Origin: Chelydra serpentina
Taxonomy: Eukaryota; Chordata; Testudines; Chelydridae
Length of the DNA stretch: 64,000 bases
Direction of reading: 5' to 3'
Assembly (NCBI GenBank): GCA_037349315.1
Contig: JBAIAC010000040.1
Location: 13,906,001-13,970,000 of the forward strand
Below are positions 47,501 through 53,700 of this stretch, one piece after another. The stretch's first letter is position 1. Every line of letters begins with the position of its first letter. A program made the translations under genes and the position numbers. The notes under the pieces were generated by a model. That model saw nothing but the letters and a program-made list of their open reading frames with translations. It made no database searches and had not been told where the DNA came from.

Positions 47501-49315
47501 AGAGGCTAGTAAGACAGCCATATAGCTGCACTATGCCTGGCTCAAACCAATTCAAAGTTCCCGGAGTTGTTCTGACAATGCATCATCTTCCTTGCACAGT
47601 AAACTTCTGATACTCCAGTCCTTTGACTCTTCTAAGCAGTCATATTCTGCAATTGAGATGCAGACAAATGGGGAGAGAAGGTCTGAGGTGAATTTATTTT
47701 GCAACAAGCCAAGATTTAAACTCGCCTTTCAGAGATGAAAGGTTTCTGCATTAAACCATTCTAGCACCAAATTAGAGTGCTCTCTTCTTCAAAGGGATGG
47801 GTTTGTGAGGGTGTGCAGGAGTACATATAATTACATAGGTTTCAGAGTGGTAGCCATATTAGTCTGCATCAGCAAAAACAACGAGGAGAGTATGGGACAT
47901 ATTATATAGTTACAAGAAATCTAAACAACTACACTGCACATATATCTCTAACCTATCCCTGACTTGCTTGCAGATTAAAGATTAGGCAGGTTTATACTGA
48001 CTCTTGAATTTACAGCTGCGATATTTTGTGTGTTACTAGATTGAGGCTGCATTGAGTCGAATACCTGGTAGTGGGGGAAGAACAACCTTACAAGCAAGAT
48101 TAAACCAGGTGAAAATACTTATTTCTGTGTATCTCATTTTTTCCAGTTAATCTCCCAATACTGGAAATTCAATCTGTATTCTCTGTTTTGCTACAGAATA
48201 AGGTATAGTTTAGTGGATTGTAACAGGAGCTTTTCCATACCACTCTAGACTGCCCATGAATTGGTTTGAATCTTTAGCTTTTATGGAAATTGTTTGCCTG
48301 TTATTGTGATGTCTTAGGACCAAATTAAGAAATGATGGGGTGTAAATCAGATTCAGTTAAAATCACTTACAACAACTTTACATATCAGTTCTAGGTTAGA
48401 GCAGTGGTTTTCAACCTTTTTCCATTTGTAGACCCCTAAATACTTTGAATAGAGGTGTATCTTAGACATAGTCTGTAGACCCCCACAGCTCTGCGGACCC
48501 CAAGTTGAAAACCATTGTTCTATGGCAATAACAACCTTTCACAGAATCCTTAGACATAGTCTACAGATCCCAGGTTGTAAACCACTGAGTTAGAATAAGG
48601 TAGAACCTCAGAGTTATGAACACCTCGGGAATTGAGGTTGTTCGTAACTCTGAACAAAACATTATGGTGGTTCTTCCAAAAGTTTACAACTGAACGTTGA
48701 CTTAATACAGCTTTGAAGCTTTACTATGCAAAAGAGAGGCTGCTTCCCCCCACCCCCTTTTTAAAGTAGTTTACGTTTAACACAGTACTGTACTGGTGTG
48801 TGTGTCTGTGTCTGCCGCTGCTTGATGCATACTTCTGGTTCCAAATGAGGTGTGGTGGTGTTGACTGGTCAGTTTGTAACTCTGATGTTTGTAACTCTGA
48901 GGTTCTACTGTATATCAACACAACAATTGATGGTATAGTGGTAGCTCAGGTAGCCACACGCATGCTAGCTTTAATCAAGCTAGCACAAGGAACAATAGTA
49001 GTGAAGATGTGGCAGCACAGACTTCAGTGTAGGCTAGCTGCCTGAGTACATACTCAGGTAGACAAGCGTCCTGCTGCTAATGGAAAGCTGTTAATGCATC
49101 AGAAAAGACACTGATGGAAAATGGGGACAGTACCAAGATATTAATTTTAGAAGGACCATTGCTTGTAACTGTATGGTATTGAATGTATTATCTTTTTCAA
49201 ATGTTTTCTTTAGGAAGCCTTGGAAGATCGCTTGGAAAGGATTAATAGAGATTTGGGCTCAATCCGTATGACACTGAAAAGATTTCATGTTTTACGTACC
49301 TCTGCAAATCTTTGA
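10051..49315 (+). CDS. MPHOSPH9: MPHOSPH9, M-phase phosphoprotein 9, 23 coding exons
   Basis: Join of 10051-10157, 13554-13707, 18395-18484, 21592-22115, 23662-23788, 27658-27748, 28858-28964, 30519-30641, 31270-31724, 32953-33111, 33196-33283, 34269-34484, 37157-37204, 37713-37777, 40872-40973, 42610-42747, 43587-43762, 44698-44862, 45213-45333, 46220-46323, 47201-47451, 48040-48108 and 49214-49315. Total 3582 bases: 1193 residues plus stop, no frame break; human is about 1183. All junctions are GT-AG. The protein is a mitotic phosphoprotein of the distal centriole that works with KIF24 and the CP110-CEP97 cap and restrains cilium formation (family knowledge). The N-terminal half is Ser-rich and probably disordered. 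Coiled coil is predicted by eye at about 593-820, SP-rich phosphosite-like stretches at about 925-1020, and a helical C-terminus at 1110-1193. Orthology rests on remembered human sequence. Confidence 0.96.
10158..13553 (+). other. MPHOSPH9 intron 2
   Basis: About 3.4 kb without exon-like sequence. It holds a copy of the ATTGACTTCAGTGG-type degenerate palindrome near 10735-10870 and the 660-bp inverted-repeat element at 12053-12715. From 11500 to 12050 and 12730 to 13200 the sequence is unique-looking and less AT-rich, with nothing I can name. Confidence 0.6.
12053..12715. mobile_element. Non-autonomous DNA transposon with TGGCTACACTTGCA ends
   Basis: The left end reads CAGGGCTTGGCTACACTTGCA. 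The complement of the right end reads CTGTGGCTATGGCTACACTTGCA, so the two share a terminal inverted repeat of about 20 bases. Internal sequence also mirrors itself (AGTGCTCC, CACTCTAC and AGCACTCT-like blocks). No transposase frame. No clean target duplication was found, so the superfamily (probably hAT) is open. Confidence 0.7.
13554..13707 (+). CDS. MPHOSPH9: MPHOSPH9 exon 3
   Basis: Residues 36-87, containing [14 protein letters not shown], almost as in human. Acceptor TTTCAACAG, donor GAG|GTATCT. Leaves phase 0. Confidence 0.93.
14790..15254 (+). pseudogene. AP-endonuclease domain relic of the RTE-like element
   Basis: An open stretch of 154 residues covering most of the exonuclease-endonuclease-phosphatase fold. 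The IIAAYAPA strand and a [14 protein letters not shown] block (usually GDFNAR-like) are recognisable. The G-D-F-N motif reads C-D-A-N, so the catalytic centre looks damaged. Confidence 0.7.
16205..16607 (-). mobile_element. Solo LTR inserted in the RTE-like element
   Basis: A 403-bp block with TGTTACG and CGTAACA ends, extendable to TGTGTTACG/CGTAACACA. On the minus strand it has AATAAA (complement near 16282) followed by a ~75-base tail to the end, as in an LTR's R-U5, so it is read on the minus strand. It interrupts the retrotransposon frame cleanly. The expected 4-6 bp target duplication is not evident. Confidence 0.65.
16870..17300 (+). pseudogene. Reverse-transcriptase relic of the RTE-like element
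   Basis: Contains [14 protein letters not shown] (motif A, usually FIDLKKAFD) at about 16950 and [10 protein letters not shown] (motif C with the YADD box) at about 17250. A TGA and frame changes separate them. The first catalytic Asp of motif A reads Asn (IN for ID). Confidence 0.7.
18395..18484 (+). CDS. MPHOSPH9: MPHOSPH9 exon 4
   Basis: Residues 88-117, [19 protein letters not shown] and onward, a strongly conserved Gln/Glu-rich amphipathic helix. Acceptor TTTAATAG, donor CAA|GTAAGC. Confidence 0.95.
18485..21591 (+). other. MPHOSPH9 intron 4
   Basis: About 3.1 kb, AT-rich. Short degenerate copies of the ACTTCAATGGG-type palindrome lie near 18610-18670, 19590-19690, 20330-20420 and 20620-20720. 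A TTTA microsatellite (21555-21590) forms the acceptor tract of exon 5. Nothing else recognised. Confidence 0.55.
21592..22115 (+). CDS. MPHOSPH9: MPHOSPH9 exon 5
   Basis: Residues 118-292. The conserved SSGYGT and SELN motifs are present; most of the rest is low-complexity and Ser-rich. The acceptor follows a TTTA/TTTT tract ending TTTTAG at 21591. Donor CTG|GTAAGT, phase 2. Confidence 0.92.
22926..22948 (+). repeat. (CT)n microsatellite
   Basis: About eleven CT units in MPHOSPH9 intron 5. Confidence 0.9.
23662..23788 (+). CDS. MPHOSPH9: MPHOSPH9 exon 6
   Basis: Residues 292-334 with the family signature [14 protein letters not shown]. Acceptor CCATGTAG, donor AAC|GTAAGT. Confidence 0.94.
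24018..24141 (+). mobile_element. hAT-like MITE (TAGGGTGACCAG ends), copy 2, perfect 8-bp duplication
   Basis: 124 bp with TAGGGTGACCAGATG and complementary ends, flanked by ACTGCGCA on both sides (24010-24017 and 24142-24149). The perfect 8-bp target duplication identifies the hAT superfamily. It has an extra internal AGGGATAGTCCCGATTTT repeat that is missing from copy 1. Confidence 0.93.
25806..26093 (-). mobile_element. Palindromic MITE, TTCGAA family, copy C (inverted)
   Basis: Reverse-complement orientation relative to copies A and B, with the GGGTACGACTATACTT end first and GTAGACCAGCCC last. It is flanked by TTT on both sides (25803-25805, 26094-26096). The internal hairpins CGATTTATCGCGTCT and TTCGAACTAAGATAC are both intact. 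Confidence 0.87.
26130..26290 (-). mobile_element. CR1 LINE 3' fragment
   Basis: GGAATTGCCAATCTAGTCTA, CTGTCTCTGACAGTCACCAG and AAACCCTGCAGG, in order, match the turtle CR1 3' region read in antisense. Diverged. Confidence 0.6.
27658..27748 (+). CDS. MPHOSPH9: MPHOSPH9 exon 7
   Basis: Residues 335-365 with [17 protein letters not shown]. Acceptor GAATTTTAG, donor TCAG|GTATAG, phase 1. Confidence 0.93.
28858..28964 (+). CDS. MPHOSPH9: MPHOSPH9 exon 8
   Basis: Residues 365-400 with [17 protein letters not shown], nearly identical to human. The donor is CAG|GTACTT at 28965. An earlier GT in AAAAG|TATC context lies 14 bases upstream but breaks the frame to exon 9, so the later site was used. 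Confidence 0.9.
29251..29490. mobile_element. Fold-back DNA transposon fragment (GTCTACACTGCAGC end)
   Basis: The left arm (29262-29330, with CCCAGCCTGGATAGACAGAC and CTTGAGCTAGC) is mirrored by the right arm (29420-29483, complement CCCAGTCTGGGTAGACAGGC and CTTGAGCTAGG). The far right end is lost or diverged. No coding capacity. Confidence 0.7.
30320..30340 (+). repeat. (GA)n microsatellite
   Basis: About ten GA units in MPHOSPH9 intron 8. Confidence 0.9.
30519..30641 (+). CDS. MPHOSPH9: MPHOSPH9 exon 9
   Basis: Residues 401-441 with [20 protein letters not shown]. Acceptor TTTTTTAAG, donor GAG|GTAACG, phase 0 on both sides. Confidence 0.93.
31270..31724 (+). CDS. MPHOSPH9: MPHOSPH9 exon 10
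   Basis: Residues 442-593, starting [12 protein letters not shown]. Ser/Thr-rich, probably disordered and the likely home of many mitotic phosphosites. Acceptor ATTTTATAG, donor AAA|GTAAGC, phase 2. Confidence 0.92.
31911..32160 (-). mobile_element. CR1-type LINE 3' fragment
   Basis: GAACATAAGAATGGCCATAC, CTGTCTTCTGACAGTGGCCA, GGTGCCCCAGAGGGA and CCATGAATTTATCTAGTTCT follow the turtle CR1 3' consensus in antisense with few changes, so the copy is fairly young. Ends abruptly near 32160 in MIR-like sequence. Confidence 0.8.
32161..32265 (-). repeat. MIR-like SINE fragment
   Basis: CCTCATTTTACAGATGAGG, then CTGAGG and GTGAAGTGACTTGTCC, is the antisense MIR core. Directly abuts the CR1 fragment. 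Confidence 0.7.
32315..32415 (+). repeat. MIR-like SINE fragment, sense
   Basis: GTGCCTCTGTCACCATTTGT then AAAATGGAGATGACAATACC is the sense MIR core followed by its decayed tail. Confidence 0.65.
32561..32589 (+). repeat. (GT)n microsatellite
   Basis: About fourteen GT units in MPHOSPH9 intron 10. Confidence 0.93.
32953..33111 (+). CDS. MPHOSPH9: MPHOSPH9 exon 11
   Basis: Residues 593-646, [20 protein letters not shown] onward, the start of the main coiled coil and one of the best conserved parts of the protein. Acceptor AAATCAG, donor ATAG|GTAATA. Confidence 0.95.
33196..33283 (+). CDS. MPHOSPH9: MPHOSPH9 exon 12
   Basis: Residues 646-675 with [20 protein letters not shown], coiled coil. 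The intron before it is only 84 bases, the shortest in the gene. Donor GTG|GTAAGT. Confidence 0.95.
34269..34484 (+). CDS. MPHOSPH9: MPHOSPH9 exon 13
   Basis: Residues 676-747, a continuous heptad-rich coiled coil with [20 protein letters not shown]. Acceptor TTTTGTAG, donor GAT|GTAAGT, phase 0. Confidence 0.95.
34485..37156 (+). other. MPHOSPH9 intron 13
   Basis: 2.7 kb with one fold-back element (35268-35397) and a degenerate palindrome near 36020-36240. The segment 36640-36950 is less AT-rich and unrecognised. No exon-like frame. Confidence 0.55.
35268..35397. mobile_element. Fold-back element (GGGATTxTxAAAAGTGCT family)
   Basis: The left arm GATGGGATTCTGAAAAGTGC is mirrored by the complement of the right end, GATGGGATTTTCAAAGGTGC. 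The centre has two opposed AGTCAGTGGGAA/ACTTCACTGGGAG blocks. The whole 130 bases can form one long hairpin. Confidence 0.7.
37157..37204 (+). CDS. MPHOSPH9: MPHOSPH9 exon 14 (48-base small exon)
   Basis: Residues 748-763, [16 protein letters not shown], coiled coil. Both sides are phase 0, so skipping would remove 16 residues without a frame shift. Acceptor is a long T tract then TTTTAG; donor AAG|GTAAGT. Confidence 0.9.
37713..37777 (+). CDS. MPHOSPH9: MPHOSPH9 exon 15
   Basis: Residues 764-785, [20 protein letters not shown], coiled coil. Acceptor ATTTTATAG, donor AAAG|GTAAAA. Confidence 0.9.
37778..40871 (+). other. MPHOSPH9 intron 15
   Basis: 3.1 kb. The first 1.3 kb after about 37985 has balanced base composition unlike the AT-rich flanks and may be inserted DNA; I recognise no domain. 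It is followed by a candidate solo LTR at 39280-40248. Confidence 0.5.
39280..40248 (-). mobile_element. Candidate solo LTR
   Basis: A 969-bp block with TGTGATGG and complementary TGTGACAC ends, more GC-rich than its surroundings. Read on the minus strand it has AATAAA (complement of TTTATT near 39617), about two thirds of the way along. No gag, pol or env remains beside it, and I see no clear target duplication. A non-LTR origin is not excluded. Confidence 0.5.
40872..40973 (+). CDS. MPHOSPH9: MPHOSPH9 exon 16
   Basis: Residues 785-819 with [20 protein letters not shown], the end of the main coiled coil. Acceptor CTGCATTAG, donor CAA|GTAAGT. Confidence 0.93.
42610..42747 (+). CDS. MPHOSPH9: MPHOSPH9 exon 17
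   Basis: Residues 819-865 with [19 protein letters not shown], a nearly invariant block of the family with no domain I can name. The acceptor CTCCAATAG at 42609 has a modest pyrimidine tract but gives the human-like ANxL junction and the right phase. Confidence 0.88.
43587..43762 (+). CDS. MPHOSPH9: MPHOSPH9 exon 18
   Basis: Residues 865-924, with SDTPIMRAL-like [18 protein letters not shown] followed by [12 protein letters not shown]. Acceptor TATTTAAG, donor ACTA|GTAAAT (a weaker site), phase 1. Confidence 0.9.
44255..44325. repeat. Degenerate fold-back element fragment
   Basis: GGTTTAGGAGCCTAAATTCA followed by GTGCCTAGGTTTGAAAAC resembles one arm of the AGTGCT...TTTGAAAAT palindromic family. 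Short and uncertain. Confidence 0.35.
44698..44862 (+). CDS. MPHOSPH9: MPHOSPH9 exon 19
   Basis: Residues 924-979, with RSPEKC and [12 protein letters not shown]. Basic and Ser/Pro-rich with minimal SP sites. Acceptor TTGTTACAG, donor CCAA|GTAAGC. Confidence 0.92.
45213..45333 (+). CDS. MPHOSPH9: MPHOSPH9 exon 20
   Basis: Residues 979-1019 with [18 protein letters not shown], three SP sites in a row that look like mitotic CDK targets. Acceptor TCCTCTGCAG, donor CTAG|GTATAT. Confidence 0.92.
46220..46323 (+). CDS. MPHOSPH9: MPHOSPH9 exon 21
   Basis: Residues 1019-1054 with [10 protein letters not shown] and [13 protein letters not shown]. Acceptor ATTCTGTAG, donor GAAG|GTAATT. Confidence 0.9.
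47201..47451 (+). CDS. MPHOSPH9: MPHOSPH9 exon 22
   Basis: Residues 1054-1137 with [18 protein letters not shown] at the end. The acceptor is TTTTCATAG at 47200. A competing acceptor, TCCTACAG at 47168, would put an in-frame TAG (at 47198) before the conserved part, so it is rejected as the productive site. Donor CAG|GTAAAA. Confidence 0.88.
47836..47887 (+). mobile_element. Fragment of the Penelope-associated turtle repeat
   Basis: GGTTTCAGAGTGGTAGCCAT, ATTAGTCTGCATCAGCAAAA and AACGAGGAG match the segment that usually lies next to the CTTGTGGCACCTTAGAGAC repeat seen at 8890. Only about 50 bases remain. Confidence 0.55.
48040..48108 (+). CDS. MPHOSPH9: MPHOSPH9 exon 23
   Basis: Residues 1138-1160, [20 protein letters not shown] and onward. 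Acceptor TGTTACTAG, donor CAG|GTGAAA, phase 0 both sides. Confidence 0.92.
48402..48587. mobile_element. hAT-like non-autonomous element (CAGTGGTTTTCAACC ends)
   Basis: Terminal inverted repeats CAGTGGTTTTCAACC and complementary CAGTGGTTTACAACC. Flanks GGTTAGAG and AGTTAGAA agree at 6 of 8 bases, an old hAT duplication. It ends 10 bases before the next element. Confidence 0.8.
48598..48910. mobile_element. Tigger/mariner-like non-autonomous element
   Basis: The ends AGGTAGAACCTCAGAGTTAT and complementary CAGTAGAACCTCAGAGTTAC are flanked by TA on each side (48596-48597, 48911-48912), the Tc1/mariner target. GTAACTCTGA-type sub-repeats occur at both ends. No intact transposase. Confidence 0.82.
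48930..49075. repeat. Palindromic repeat fragment
   Basis: GGTAGCTCAGGTAGCC and CTAGCTTTAATCAAGCTAGC with a mirrored GTAGGCTAGCTGCCTGAG further on. Resembles the fold-back family at 29251 but is too decayed to assign. Confidence 0.4.
49214..49315 (+). CDS. MPHOSPH9: MPHOSPH9 exon 24 (last)
   Basis: Residues 1161-1193, ending [18 protein letters not shown] then TGA at 49313-49315. The C-terminus is nearly identical to human. Acceptor TTTTCTTTAG. Confidence 0.95.
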   Translation, partial: EALEDRLERINRDLGSIRMTLKRFHVLRTSANL

Positions 49316-49875
49316 GACCTGTATCTATTAAATTCAGATATGCTTTTGTTTGCACTAATGTATAATTATGCACTCAGCAAATGCAAATTGTTTTGTATTT
49401 TTGTAAACCCTCAATAGTAGTTTTACAACCATGTTATCCTTTACACACAGCAATATTTTGTACTTCAAATAGCCACATATATTTAAACATATTTTCTTAC
49501 ACCTGAGAAATCAATCTGTTAATCGTGTATTTTACTATTTAAAAAAAAATGTGAATTAATTTTAAATAGTGTATAAGAATTCAGTTTATAATAAGGAAGT
49601 AAACTGAGGCAGCTTGTTTTCTGAACAAAATCATGTTGTAATTCTTTTGCAGTTCATTTTGTTCATCATTTTTATAGAGATTAATAGCTACATTGTAAAT
49701 AATAGGTACTATGACATTTTGAACTTTTATATTATGCAGAAAGCAACACACAGCTTCTGTGGTGAATATAACTCCAAGCATATGGTAAACACCTTTTATT
49801 TAAAATATTGTAGCTTGGTTTTTAATTTGTTGTTTTGACACATCTTAAATAAATGCCTATCTGCAAACTGGAATT
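49316..49875 (+). other. MPHOSPH9: MPHOSPH9 3' UTR (end approximate)
   Basis: AT-rich sequence after the stop. The first convincing polyadenylation signal, AATAAA at 49848-49853, puts the shortest 3' end near 49870. Longer UTR forms cannot be excluded. Confidence 0.6.
49848..49853 (+). terminator. MPHOSPH9: Candidate MPHOSPH9 polyadenylation signal
   Basis: Canonical AATAAA 533 bases after the stop codon, followed by a T-rich stretch. Confidence 0.55.
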
Positions 49876-50114
49876 CTATTAAATATCCATTTGTATAAAT
49901 GCATAGAAAGTAGTTATACAAACAGAATATTTGTTTTCAAAATTGTGTTTCTTGTGTGATGGGGTGAGGATATTACAGAGCCAAACATTATTAAAAATTA
50001 TTTCTTTAGTGTTGAGACTTACTAATTAATTTAGAATCCTATTGGAAATATTCAGGGCCAAATTCTGTTCCATGCCATCTGGTCTTGTCCTCAGATATCT
50101 CAGTGTTGCTAAAT

Positions 50115-50492
50115 AAGAACTCCCCTCCCAAGAGACTTGGAAAGGGAAAAATATACAGAGCTCTTCAAGTGTCTAGGGCTTGCGCAAACTGTGTGGCTTT
50201 TATCTCAGACTGTGCGGGGCAACTTCCCACTGTAAGCCTAAATTAATGCTGAAAAGGGGTTTTCAAGTTACAAGAGGGTTGAGTGTTGAAGATAGTCTGC
50301 ATGCAGTGGGAAGATGCAGAGTGCTGCAGAACTACATGCATGGCAGCATCGGTAGAGGGCCTTCTATGTATGGAAATCTTTTTCATGCCCCTCACAGTCT
50401 GAGGTAAAGGCCACACTCTTTGCGCCAAGCCCTAGTCACTTGAAGAGTTCCATATATTTTCCCTCTCTTAGCCTTTTGGGAGAGTAGTTCTT
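50115..50492. mobile_element. Long fold-back element with ~110-base arms
   Basis: The left arm (about 50115-50240) starts AAGAACTCCCCTCCCAAG and runs through CTCTTCAAGTGTCTAGGGCT to CTCAGACTGTGCGGGGCA. The complement of the right arm (about 50383-50492) reads AAGAACTACTCTCCCAAAAG, CTCTTCAAGTGACTAGGGCT and CTCAGACTGTGAGGGGCA. A smaller hairpin (CTTCCCACTG / CAGTGGGAAG) sits in the loop. No target duplication was found and no protein is encoded. Confidence 0.85.
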
Positions 50493-51234
50493 GTACTCTA
50501 TTCTCTCTATTTGTAATCATTAGGAGTAATTAAATGTAATGATCAATGTAATCACTCAAAAAATCTCCACAGGTATCTTCCCTCGAGGAAACAGTTTGCT
50601 ATAGTAACTGTGTACTTAATGCTTCTACTTTGTCTTGATAAAATTCACTTCCGATTATCTCCTTCACACACACACAAAAGAGAATTGCACACAATGAAGG
50701 GATGTATAATGACTCTTAGAAAATAATACTTGACACAGAAATGCATTCTGTACTATGCTTCAGCAAGTACATTGTATATGAGTGAAAGAGGGTTGAGTTC
50801 TGTTTCATTTTGGCTTTTAGGGGTTTGTATATAATTTATCATTCCAGTTTGAGATTTTGCTTCAGTAGTTTTGTAACGAGTGCTTTTTTTATACAGTTTT
50901 AGCAACTAGAAGCAATACTTGCATTATGTCTGGATGACTGTAGATTGTGATGTTTTTGGTACTTGATTGCCATTGGCCTGTGTTAGCAGATCATTTCTAG
51001 CACTGTTTTGTTATTTCTCAACAGCTGTAGTTTGTAAAGTTCGGACACAATGGATCACAGTGAGTGCTAGCACACATCCCCTTTCCCCATGACGCTCCAA
51101 GACCTGGGAGATCTAACCATGGTTTTTTTTAATATGCCAGACACTAAGCATCATGCTGTCCCCCATTCCAATCACAGTTATGTTCACCTTTGTTGCCTTT
51201 GTCCGGCTTGTCCTCGTCCATCCCTCCATGAACG

Positions 51235-51465
51235 CAAGTCGACGCCACACTATTCCTTCTTGTTGTAAGCACATTCTTTCCATTTCTGGCCAAAGAGTTT
51301 TGTCATGGGATTGGCCCAGCGCATTTTTGGTCTGCCCAGCGGTTGCTTGTGGTCTCTGGGGATCCAGTCACTGATGCGGGTTGTCCACCTATTATTGTGT
51401 TGCCTGCGGACTACATGACCCACACATTTAAAAAATAAAATATGCCTTTTACACTTACACATTTT
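51235..51465 (-). pseudogene. Non-LTR retrotransposon C-terminal relic
   Basis: A minus-strand stretch with GHVVRR, NRWTTRISDW, PRDHKQPLGRPKMRW and a final KWKECA. It follows the pattern at the end of many RTE/jockey-like polyproteins (GH..R..DNRW...W.PR...GRP..RW.D). No reverse transcriptase is beside it. Confidence 0.6.
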
Positions 51466-52520
51466 GTTGTGGTGAATAATATGTATTTGTTAGGTGGGAC
51501 ATTACTGAATTACAAAGGTGCATACCTAATATTTCAGTTTTGTATTTTAATATTAAACATTTAATTAGATTATTTACTGCTGCCCAAGAATACTAGGTTC
51601 AGGGATATTACCCAGTGATAACCTAGGTTTTAACCATATCATCTGTTTCAAATTCTGTCATGGTTCAAGCTATCAACAATATGATTACTTTGCAACAGAA
51701 AGGGCAGGGTCATTGGCATAAAGGAAGCGTGTGCACGTTTGATTCTAACATTAGAGAACTAGATTTTAAAGCATTCAGTGAAGAACCTTCCCTAGAGATA
51801 TATAATCTCTCTCCCCCTCCCTCCCTCCCTCCAGCCTTAACTGTGCCAATGGAAGATTAGAAGGGGGGACTAAAAATGTCAGTGAGGGGGAACGCAGGAA
51901 GTGGAACATTCTCCCTCTGATCTAACATAGACTAGGACTAGTTGTCTGGAAATTTTATTTGTATATTGGATTCAAAATACCTACAGAGAATAAGAATCCC
52001 AGCCTCCAAACAGCTGCAATGCCACTCACAAGGAATGGTGTTGCCACAATTTTGAATTATCATAGTGTGCTTGCTAATGCCTTCATATGTATAATTCAGC
52101 CTGGAGGGTTTCTCGCAAGGAGTCCATTACTGGATAAGTTTACACTTGGGAATTAAGACAGGGCTTCAGTCTTCACATTGTCTTAAGTGCTTTTTCTTGT
52201 TTACAAATCTGTTCTCTTCCCTCGGTTATCAGAAGAACCAATTTTCCTTGGATAATTGATATACCTACTGGTTTCCAATTTCAGCTATTCCATTATCGCT
52301 CCACTACCCTTCATTTTAGACCTAAATTTACCTCCATCTTACCCTCTTTGGTGCTGTTCCCTTTTTATTACTGTAATTTGTTGACATCAGGAAAGAAGAA
52401 TCTTCTTTAAAGTGAATTTCTGTCATTTCTGTCTGAAAGTAACCTCCCATTAGCTCAGGCTTTCTGAGCTATTTCTGTTTGTTCTCATACTGCAGAGAAA
52501 AACTAGGTATTGGTCCAACA

Positions 52521-52719
52521 TTTTCAAAAAGTATCACTGATTTTGGGTGCCCTACCTAAGGCACCTCATGCCTGATTTTCAGAAGTGCTAAGAATCTGCA
52601 TCTCCAAATTAAGTCTTTGGGAAATCTAGGTGTTCAGCACTTCTGAAAATCAGGCCACCAGTGTCTTAAGATGGGAACCAAGAAATAGGCACACCCAAAA
52701 TCAGTGGTTGCTTTTGAAA
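52521..52719. mobile_element. Fold-back element with ~80-base arms (CCTGATTTTCAGAAGTGCT)
   Basis: The left arm TTTTCAAAAAGTATCACTGA, TTTTGGGTGCCCTACCT and GCCTGATTTTCAGAAGTGCT is mirrored by the right arm, whose complement reads TTTCAAAAGCAACCACTGAT, TTTGGGTGTGCCTA and GCCTGATTTTCAGAAGTGCT. The loop is only about 30 bases, so one long hairpin can form. Confidence 0.85.
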
Positions 52720-53339
52720 CTATATCTGATATTACAGCTGACATTTCTGAATGGTGTCCCTTTAAATGAGATTTTTAAATGTACAATTTTAAAATGGCTT
52801 TCCTTTAACACATTTAAATCTCATTCTGTGCTGAGGGTCAAGTTATATTTTCAACAGGCTCGAACATCTTTATGCTTTTTCCACGTATGCTATTTTCTCT
52901 TTGCAATTCCTCCCATTCCTATGGCACTTCTATGCATCGGAGGGATGGGAAATGAACTAGGAATCACCACTTTTGTGTGTGTCAGTCTTTTCTGTTAGTT
53001 TTCTCGTAGACAGCTTTCTGTATAAATATCTTCCATTGCTGGATCCTGCTTTAATTTGTTGCCCAAAGTACAGAATTATGGTAAAGTGAAGAAAGAGGCA
53101 GATCAGTTAAGTTATCTCCAGACCAACTGACTGATATCCCTGCTCTGACAAGTATAGTTAAGGAATATTATTCTCTGAACTAAATCACTGAGATGTGCTG
53201 AAAATTTTTAAAACAAAAGCAACAGGTCCAGAGTTGTATAAAACTGTTGTCTATCTCATTTCCTGACCCTCAGATGGGGAGTTTTGTTACTTCAGTAGTA
53301 CTTTCTTAAGTATGTTGCACTTAGCTGGTTTCAGTTATT

Positions 53340-53700
53340 AATATAGCAGTGTATAGTGTAACTATGGACAGGCACTTTGCAAAGCAAATAAAGAGAGACA
53401 GCCCCTGCTTTAAAGTGTTTATAATCTAACAAACAAAACACAACAGTTCAGGCATAAGACAGCAGCAGATGATCTCATTGGAGGCGAGGTTTGGAGGAAT
53501 GGGTTTTAGGGAGGAGATGAAGGGCACTGGACGAGAATTGGGAGATATTACATTTGGGTAGGAGGCAAATTTTGGGAGAGGCTAGGAATGTTAGTAGGGA
53601 ATGGAAGTTGGAGGATAAGAGGGCAGTGGTGAGATATATGTAAAGCTTTGAAGGTGGGGACAAAGATCCTGAACATGCTGCAATAAAGAAAGTTCAGCGT
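53340..53700. repeat. Old interspersed repeat, family not assigned
   Basis: GAGACAGCCCCTGCTTTAAA and TTATAATCTAACAAAC resemble the 3' part of ancient vertebrate LINE/SINE repeats ('agacagtccctgcc...cttacaatcta' pattern). The following G/A-rich 200 bases are of unknown origin. Confidence 0.35.

Noticed and set aside
51250..51462. 70-residue frame as a separate small gene
   Set aside because: Matches the C-terminal pattern of LINE polyproteins and has no start or promoter features.
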